From NCBI RefSeq assembly GCF_014649035.1, contig NZ_BMSG01000029.1:1-64000 (forward strand): DNA of 64,000 nucleotides, in the 5' to 3' direction. Position numbers and translations under genes: made by a program. Numbering within the stretch: position 1 is the stretch's first letter; the number at the start of each line of letters is the position of its first letter. This document shows positions 59,069 through 64,000 of the stretch, piece by piece. This DNA is from Streptomyces sindenensis. Its GTDB lineage: Bacteria; Actinomycetota; Actinomycetes; Streptomycetales; Streptomycetaceae. The notes below the pieces were generated by a model. That model was not told the DNA's origin and did no database searches. It was given only the letters and a program-made list of their open reading frames with translations.

Positions 59069-60220
59069 GTGGTACTGAAAACCTTCGGCTGGTCGTTCGC
59101 GGTCACCGCGCTCGGCCTGGTCGCAGCGATTTTCTACGGGGGGTGGCAGGCTTTCGGCATCGTCGCGATCCTGTCCGTCCTGGAGATCTCGCTGTCCTTC
59201 GACAACGCGGTGATCAACGCCGGAATCCTGAAGAAGATGAATGCCTTCTGGCAGAAGATCTTCCTCACCATCGGCATCCTCATCGCCGTCTTCGGTATGC
59301 GACTGGTGTTCCCCGTCGTGATCGTCGCCGTGAGCGCCAAGCTCGGGCCGATCGAGGCCATCGACCTGTCCTTCAACGACCCGGACAGGTACAAGGAACT
59401 GGTGACGGACGCCCATCCGTCGATCGCCGCCTTCGGTGGCATGTTCCTGCTGATGATCTTCCTCGACTTCATCTTCGACGAGGACCGGGACATCCACTGG
59501 CTGCGCTGGATCGAGCGTCCGCTCGCCAAGCTCGGCAAGGTCGACATGCTGTCGGTCTGCGTGGCGCTGATCATCCTGATGATCACCGCCATGACCTTCG
59601 CGACCCAGGCCCACCAGCACGGTGGCGGGCACGTGGACAAGTCGGCGACGGTCATGCTCTCCGGCATCGCCGGTCTGATCACCTACCTGATCGTCGGCGG
59701 GCTCTCCGGATTCTTCGAGAACAAGCTCGAAGAGGAGGAGGAGCGTGAGCACGAGGCCGAGGAAGAGGCCAAGAAGAAGGGCAAGCCCGTCACCGGGGTC
59801 GCCCTCGCCGGAAAGGCCGCGTTCTTCCTCTTCCTCTACCTGGAAGTCCTGGACGCCTCGTTCTCCTTCGACGGCGTCATCGGGGCCTTCGCCATCACCA
59901 ACGAGATCGTGCTGATGGCGCTCGGTCTCGGTATCGGCGCCATGTACGTCCGTTCGCTCACCGTCTACCTGGTGCGCGAGGGCACGCTCGACGACTACGT
60001 CTACCTGGAGCACGGCGCGCACTACGCGATCGGCGCCCTCTCGATCATCCTGCTGATCACCATCCAGCACGAGATCAACGAGCTCATCACCGGCTCGGTC
60101 GGCGTGATCCTGATCGCCCTCTCCTTCTGGTCCTCGGTCAAGCGCAACCGCGCGCTCGCCGCCGGATCGGGTGAGGGCGGCGGCTCGGGCACCAAGGCGG
60201 AAGTGTCCTCCGGGGTGTGA
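59069..60220 (+). CDS. TerC-like / DUF475 integral membrane protein
   Basis: A 383-residue protein with about nine membrane helices. The repeated block with an acidic residue in the membrane (EISLSFDNAVINAG near the start and LDASFSFDGVIGAFAI in the second half) is the TerC/DUF475 hallmark, linked to metal-ion (Mn2+) transport or sensing and to TerD partners. A charged cytosolic loop (EEEEEREHEAEEEAKKKGK) divides the halves. GTG at 59069 lies 73 bp after the second terD. Confidence 0.88.
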   Translation: MVLKTFGWSFAVTALGLVAAIFYGGWQAFGIVAILSVLEISLSFDNAVINAGILKKMNAFWQKIFLTIGILIAVFGMRLVFPVVIVAVSAKLGPIEAIDLSFNDPDRYKELVTDAHPSIAAFGGMFLLMIFLDFIFDEDRDIHWLRWIERPLAKLGKVDMLSVCVALIILMITAMTFATQAHQHGGGHVDKSATVMLSGIAGLITYLIVGGLSGFFENKLEEEEEREHEAEEEAKKKGKPVTGVALAGKAAFFLFLYLEVLDASFSFDGVIGAFAITNEIVLMALGLGIGAMYVRSLTVYLVREGTLDDYVYLEHGAHYAIGALSIILLITIQHEINELITGSVGVILIALSFWSSVKRNRALAAGSGEGGGSGTKAEVSSGV

Positions 60221-60245
60221 CCCGGTAAGGATTGAGGAACGCTCT

Positions 60246-60314
60246 CTGCGGGGCGGCCCACACGGCGACGGCTCTCCGGGATCTCCCGGACCCGGCCCGG
60301 TGGCCGCCCCGCAG
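60246..60314 (+). promoter_or_regulatory. Long structured 5' leader or terminator before the TerA-like gene
   Basis: CTGCGGGGCGGCC (60246-60258) pairs with GGCCGCCCCGCAG (60302-60314), enclosing a second hairpin TCCGGG/CCCGGA at 60275-60290. It lies after the DUF475 stop and before the next gene; it may terminate, or form a regulatory leader. Confidence 0.55.
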
Positions 60315-60336
60315 TGATGTCCGGGGTGCGCGACAG

Positions 60337-60375
60337 GCGATGCGAACAGGCAACGCGAACAGGCAACGCGAACAG
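60337..60375. repeat. 13-bp tandem repeat, three units
   Basis: GCAACGCGAACAG occurs at 60350-60362 and 60363-60375, preceded by the variant GCGATGCGAACAG at 60337-60349. It ends 12 bp before the ATG at 60388. Confidence 0.9.
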
Positions 60376-60387
60376 GTGGGGGTAGGG

Positions 60388-61122
60388 ATGGGATTCTTCG
60401 ACGGCCTGTGGCCGGGGCGCGCGGCGCAGTTCGACTCGGGCAACGCGCCGTCGAGCGCCGTCGTGCTGTCCAAACGGAACGCCACGATCTCGCTCAGCAA
60501 GCAGGGAGCCCTGTCGGGCAACCTCCGGGTCAACCTCTCCTGGCGGATGCGGACCTCGGACATCGAGGGCCGCTCCCGCCAGAGCGGCATGCTGCGGCGT
60601 CCGCTCCAGCTCTTCAAGCCCGAGGTGGTCCAGGCGCACACCCAGGGCGTCGTCAACGTCGACCTGGACCTCGGCTGCATGTACGAGCTGATGGACGGCA
60701 CCAAGGGGGTCGTGCAGCCCCTGGGCAGCCTGATCGGTGACCTCAACGGCCCGCCGTACGTCCGGCTCAGCGGCGACGACCGGTTCGGCGCGCCCTCGGG
60801 CGAGACGGTCTACGTCAACCTCGACCAGCGCGACAAGATCAAGCGGCTGCTGTTCTTCGTCTACATCTATGACCGGACGCCCGCGTTCGACCGTACGCAC
60901 GCCAAGGTCACGCTCTACCCGGGCAACGGCCCGCGCATCGAGATCGAGCTGGACGAACGCGCGCCGCAGGCCCGCTCCTGCGCGGTGTTCACCGTGGAGA
61001 ACGTCAAGGACGAGCTGATCGTGCGCCGCGAGGTGAAGTTCGTGTACGGATTCCAGTCCGAGCTGGACCGGCTGTACGGCTACGGCATGCAATGGGGGCG
61101 CGGCTACAAGTCCCGGACGTGA
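60388..61122 (+). CDS. TerD-superfamily (TerA-like) tellurium resistance protein
   Basis: A 244-residue protein with a diverged TerD-like fold (VVLSKRNATISLSKQGAL, VNVDLDLGCMYELMDGTKG, DKIKRLLFFVYIYD). It lacks the full acidic calcium motif of TerD. TerA proteins accompany TerD and TerC in stress operons. The ATG at 60388 has GGTGGGGGTAGGG upstream, and the frame's earlier ATGs fall in the tandem-repeat leader. It converges with the minus-strand terD-like gene. Confidence 0.8.
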   Translation: MGFFDGLWPGRAAQFDSGNAPSSAVVLSKRNATISLSKQGALSGNLRVNLSWRMRTSDIEGRSRQSGMLRRPLQLFKPEVVQAHTQGVVNVDLDLGCMYELMDGTKGVVQPLGSLIGDLNGPPYVRLSGDDRFGAPSGETVYVNLDQRDKIKRLLFFVYIYDRTPAFDRTHAKVTLYPGNGPRIEIELDERAPQARSCAVFTVENVKDELIVRREVKFVYGFQSELDRLYGYGMQWGRGYKSRT

Positions 61123-61140
61123 TCCGGAGCCCGCTCCGGA
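61123..61140. terminator. Short hairpin between convergent ter genes
   Basis: TCCGGAGC and GCTCCGGA flank CC, overlapping the end of the TerA-like gene. The stem is short and its activity doubtful. Confidence 0.4.
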
Positions 61141-61183
61141 GCACGATTCAGGGCGCGACCCGGAGCTCGGTTCAGGGCACGGC

Positions 61184-62080
61184 TCAGGACCGGACGAACT
61201 GCGGACCTTGCGGAGGCAGCACGAAATGGGGGTCGGGCGCGTGCGCGGCGGCTGCCGCGGGCTGCGGATATCCGTAGGCGGGCGGCGCGGCGGCGGGCTG
61301 GGGATAGCCGTACGCCGGCTGCTGGGCCCCGGCGGCGACGGGGGGCGCGGCCGGAGGCGGATAGCCGTAGGAGGGCTGCTGATGCTGCACCGTGGCCTGC
61401 GAGTCGGGCCCGGTTCCGGTGGCGGCGGCCGGGACGGGTCCCGGCGGCGCGCTCGGCGGCGGCACGGCGGGCGGGAGAGGGGCCGCGGCGGCCGGCTCCT
61501 GCGCCCCGCCGGACGCCCGGTCCTCGTCCGCCGCTTCCGACTCGTCCACCGAGATGCCGAAGGCGGTGGCCAGGCCGATCAGGCCGGTGGGATAGCCCTG
61601 GCCGACCGCACGGAACTTCCAGCCCTCGCCGCGGCGGTACAGCTCGCCGCAGATGATCGCCGTCTCTTCTCCGGTCTCCGGCCGCACATCGAACACCGCC
61701 AGCGGCTCGCCGTCGGCGAATGCCGCGTCGAACAGGAGTATCCGCAGGTCCGCGACCTGTTCGAAGGCGGCCCCGTCGGAGGAGGCCGCGATGACGACCT
61801 GGTCCACCGAGGCGTCGAGCGCCCCGAGATCCGCCTCGATCGTGTCCGTCAGCCCTTCCGGGACACTGCGCTTCGGCAGCCGCCGGACCAGGCCGGAGGG
61901 GTGCCGGGGCTGGTTGTAGAAGACGAAGTCCTCGTCCGACCGCACCCGCCCGGACGCACCGAGGAGCAGGGCGGAGGCGTCCACGTCGGGAACCCCGGCG
62001 CCCGGGGTCCAGCGCAGCACGGCCCGGACGGCCGCGGCATCGACAGGGACGTTCGAGCCCTTCAGCATCGTGTGCGTCAT
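61184..62080 (-). CDS. TerD-domain protein with Pro/Tyr/Gln-rich tail
   Basis: A 298-residue protein: an N-terminal TerD-like domain (about 1-165; DVDASALLLGASGRV, GEETAIICGELYRRGEGW, GQGYPTGLIGLATAFG) and a disordered C-terminal tail with YGYP repeats (PSYGYPPPAA, QPAYGYPQPAA). The TerD motif SVEHTGDN is replaced by a basic segment (SGLVRRLPKRS), so calcium binding is probably lost or weakened. It diverges from the CitE-like gene. ATG 62080 follows CAGGA; 62089 is also in frame. Confidence 0.85.
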   Translation of the reverse strand: MTHTMLKGSNVPVDAAAVRAVLRWTPGAGVPDVDASALLLGASGRVRSDEDFVFYNQPRHPSGLVRRLPKRSVPEGLTDTIEADLGALDASVDQVVIAASSDGAAFEQVADLRILLFDAAFADGEPLAVFDVRPETGEETAIICGELYRRGEGWKFRAVGQGYPTGLIGLATAFGISVDESEAADEDRASGGAQEPAAAAPLPPAVPPPSAPPGPVPAAATGTGPDSQATVQHQQPSYGYPPPAAPPVAAGAQQPAYGYPQPAAAPPAYGYPQPAAAAAHAPDPHFVLPPQGPQFVRS

Positions 62081-62230
62081 GACGGTCATCCTGCCTGCTG
62101 GGGACCCGTGCGGACAACGCGGGGGGCGGCACTGCCGTGCCCGGTCGCGGTACGGACCGAGCGGGACGGTACCGCGAGAGGGGGCCGGACAAGGGGCGGG
62201 TAACCGGAAATTCATGTGCATCGGGAACTG

Positions 62231-62257
62231 TTGACACCCGTCCGTACGTACTATTAC
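62231..62257 (+). promoter_or_regulatory. Possible promoter of the CitE-like operon
   Basis: TTGACA (62231-62236) is followed 15 bp later by TATTAC (62252-62257) in an AT-rich patch 45 bp before the ATG at 62302. The spacing is short, so this is tentative. Confidence 0.45.
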
Positions 62258-62301
62258 CGGCCATGTGTTGTTCGGCCGGTCAGGCAGTTCGGGGGAAAAG
62301 G

Positions 62302-63519
62302 ATGCGTCACTTCGGGCACATATCGCCCACTGCCCGCGAGGGTCTGTTCTACAAAGAGCCTTGCGCCTTCACCGCGGAGTCCCCGGCGCGGATGCTCTCC
62401 GTCGCCCTGGGGGCCACGCTCTACTCCCCGGCCACCCGTCCGTCGCTCGCCGACGACGTGCTGAAGCAGGCCGCGCGCGGTGTCGTCTCCATGGTGCTGT
62501 GCCTGGAGGACTCGATCGACGACGCCGAGGTGATCGACGCCGAAGCCAACCTAGTCAGGCAGTTTGCCGAGCTGGCCGCCCGGGAAGCGGCGCCGGGGCC
62601 CGCACCGCGCCACGAGGGCGACGCCGGGAGCGCGGCGGGCGCGGACGTCCCGCTCCTCTTCATCCGCGTACGGGAGCCGGCCCAGATCACCGACCTGGTG
62701 CGGCGCCTCGGCGACTCGGTCCGAATGTTGTCCGGTTTCGTACTTCCCAAGTTCACCGAGGAGCGTGGCAGGCACTTCCTGGAGGCGCTCGCCGAGGCCG
62801 AGACGGCATGCGGCCGACGGCTCTTCGCCATGCCCGTCCTCGAATCCCCCGAACTGCTCCACCTGGAGACGCGCGGCGACATCCTCCGGGGCATCGCCCG
62901 CAGCGTCGACAAGTACCGGGACCGGGTGCTCGCCCTGCGGCTCGGCGTCACCGACTTCTGCTCGGCCTACGGACTGCGCCGCGCCCCCGACATGACGGCG
63001 TACGACGTCCACATCGTCGCCTCCGTGATCGCCGACGTGGTCAACGTGCTCGGCCGGGCCGACGGCAGCGGCTTCACGATCACCGGCCCGGTCTGGGAGT
63101 ACTTCCGCCGCCAGGAGCGCATGTTCAAGCCCCAGCTGCGCCGCAGCCCCTTCCTGGAAGGCCGCGCCGAGGAGCTGCGCACGGCCCTCATCCAGCACGA
63201 CATGGACGGACTGCTCCGGGAGATCGAGCTCGACCGGGCCAACGGCCTGCTCGGCAAGACCTGCATCCACCCGTCGCACGTGGCGCCCGTCCACGCACTG
63301 TCCGTGGTCAGCCACGAGGAGTTCACCGACGCCCAGGACATCCTGAGCCCCGAGCGCGGCGGCGGCGGGGTGCTCCGCTCGGCGTACACCAACAAGATGA
63401 ATGAAGTGAAGCCCCACCGGGCCTGGGCCGAGCGCACGCTCCAGCGGGCCGAGGTCTTCGGGGTGGCGAGGGAAGACGTCGGCTTCGTCGACCTGCTGGC
63501 CGCCGGCCTGACGAACTGA
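62302..63519 (+). CDS. HpcH/HpaI (CitE-like) aldolase/lyase of the Ter module
   Basis: A 405-residue TIM-barrel protein of the HpcH/HpaI/CitE family. It has GATLYSPATRPSLADDVLKQ, MVLCLEDSIDDAEV (acidic metal ligands), LFIRVREPAQI and GKTCIHPSHVAPVHAL. CitE-like enzymes cleave or form carbon-carbon bonds in short acids. In Ter gene neighbourhoods this lyase is found with two phosphoribosyltransferases, a HAD phosphatase and ATP-grasp enzymes, predicted to build a nucleoside-like metabolite. GGGGGAAAAGG precedes the ATG. The next gene starts 8 bp after its stop. Confidence 0.88.
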   Translation: MRHFGHISPTAREGLFYKEPCAFTAESPARMLSVALGATLYSPATRPSLADDVLKQAARGVVSMVLCLEDSIDDAEVIDAEANLVRQFAELAAREAAPGPAPRHEGDAGSAAGADVPLLFIRVREPAQITDLVRRLGDSVRMLSGFVLPKFTEERGRHFLEALAEAETACGRRLFAMPVLESPELLHLETRGDILRGIARSVDKYRDRVLALRLGVTDFCSAYGLRRAPDMTAYDVHIVASVIADVVNVLGRADGSGFTITGPVWEYFRRQERMFKPQLRRSPFLEGRAEELRTALIQHDMDGLLREIELDRANGLLGKTCIHPSHVAPVHALSVVSHEEFTDAQDILSPERGGGGVLRSAYTNKMNEVKPHRAWAERTLQRAEVFGVAREDVGFVDLLAAGLTN

Positions 63520-63527
63520 GCGCGTCG

Positions 63528-64000
63528 ATGAGCGAGCGCGCGACGAGAAGAGAAGAGAACGTGGACGTGGTGTGGTCGGGCGACTGGGTGGCCGAGCGGC
63601 TCGGAGTCGGCCTCGAAGGCGACGGAGAACTGCGGGAACTGCTGGGCCTGGCCCTGCGCCGCAACCCCAAGCGGGCGCACCTGCTCGTCTCCAACGTGCT
63701 GGGCAAGCATGTGCCCCAGAAGCCGTCCGTCGTGTACGGGGCGGGGTACGGGCTCGGTGAGCGGGTCCGGGAGCTGCTCGGCGCCGAGGAAGCCCGCCGC
63801 GCGGTGGTCCTCGGATACGCGGAGACGGCCACCGGTCTCGGCCACGCCGTCGCGGACGGCCTCCGGGACGCCCCGTACCTGCACTCCACCCGGCGCCCGG
63901 TGGCGGGCGTCCGGCAGGCGGGCGGCTTCGAGGAGGCCCACTCGCACGCCACCTCGCACCTGCTGCTGCCGGAGGACCCCGCACTGCTGGCCCCGGGGGC
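63528..64000 (+). CDS. Phosphoribosyltransferase of the Ter module (truncated by window end)
   Basis: At least 157 residues, open at the right edge. The PRPP loop is recognisable in VVLGYAETATGLGHAVAD, preceded by the hood-like VYGAGYGLGERVREL and followed by YLHSTRRPV. This matches the PRTase_2 protein found in Ter biosynthetic clusters, often fused to a C-terminal TRSP domain, which would lie beyond the window. It follows the CitE-like gene by 8 bp and is surely co-transcribed. Confidence 0.85.
   Translation, partial: MSERATRREENVDVVWSGDWVAERLGVGLEGDGELRELLGLALRRNPKRAHLLVSNVLGKHVPQKPSVVYGAGYGLGERVRELLGAEEARRAVVLGYAETATGLGHAVADGLRDAPYLHSTRRPVAGVRQAGGFEEAHSHATSHLLLPEDPALLAPG

Overview
The window is high-GC actinobacterial chromosome, almost certainly Streptomyces. 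The codon use is GC-rich, GTG starts and 4-bp stop/start overlaps are frequent, and several genes look leaderless. Gene content such as fabD-fabH-acpP-fabF behind a FasR-type regulator, homodimeric aceE, mbl and MatB resembles, from memory, the S. coelicolor region around SCO2365-SCO2451. Most of the window is conserved core chromosome; the left edge is accessory. I saw no tRNA, rRNA, insertion sequence, integrase or origin.

Left edge (1-5068): a leader-like stretch is followed by a type I-E-style CRISPR array of 66 repeats (106-4099) with degenerate repeats at the right end, so the leader and any cas genes should lie to the left, outside the window. A VapB/VapC toxin-antitoxin pair follows.

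5.2-16.4 kb: an MFS exporter; an SDR with a divergent TetR regulator around a near-perfect palindrome; a malonyl-CoA synthetase (MatB) overlapping a fused beta/alpha carboxyltransferase, both carrying low-complexity tandem expansions; and an exported carbohydrate pair, a GSDH-PKD-CBM6 sugar dehydrogenase and a ThuA-CBM6-GH99 fusion.

16.4-28.2 kb: a NarK-type transporter, an AsnC regulator, the MreB-like protein Mbl coupled to a GAF sensor kinase with a degenerate ATPase domain, MarR plus a CurA-type oxidoreductase, Ohr/OsmC, EI24 and LysE membrane proteins, an SGNH lipoprotein, and a DUF3145 gene preceded by an overlapping 34-codon small ORF.

28.2-42.0 kb: the type II fatty-acid synthesis operon fabD-fabH-acpP-fabF with fasR upstream and an inverted repeat between them; pirin; a DinB-fold protein; a beta-lactamase-fold hydrolase; glycerate kinase with an SLC13-type permease; and a two-component system with a small acidic exported protein.

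42.0-56.0 kb: a MerR-aldo/keto reductase operon with a textbook 19-bp-spacer promoter; an acyltransferase/hydrolase operon next to a NarL-type two-component system with shared promoter motifs; DUF4429; a second, paralogous hydrolase; TetR with a DHA2 exporter; an I36 inhibitor-like secreted protein; and aceE.

56.5-64.0 kb: DUF3052, AhpE-like peroxiredoxin, then a tellurium/stress (Ter) module: two TerD genes, a TerC/DUF475 membrane protein, a TerA-like protein, a divergent TerD with a Pro/Tyr tail, a CitE-like lyase and the start of a phosphoribosyltransferase. The last two match the 'Ter biosynthetic' genes predicted to make a nucleoside-like metabolite.
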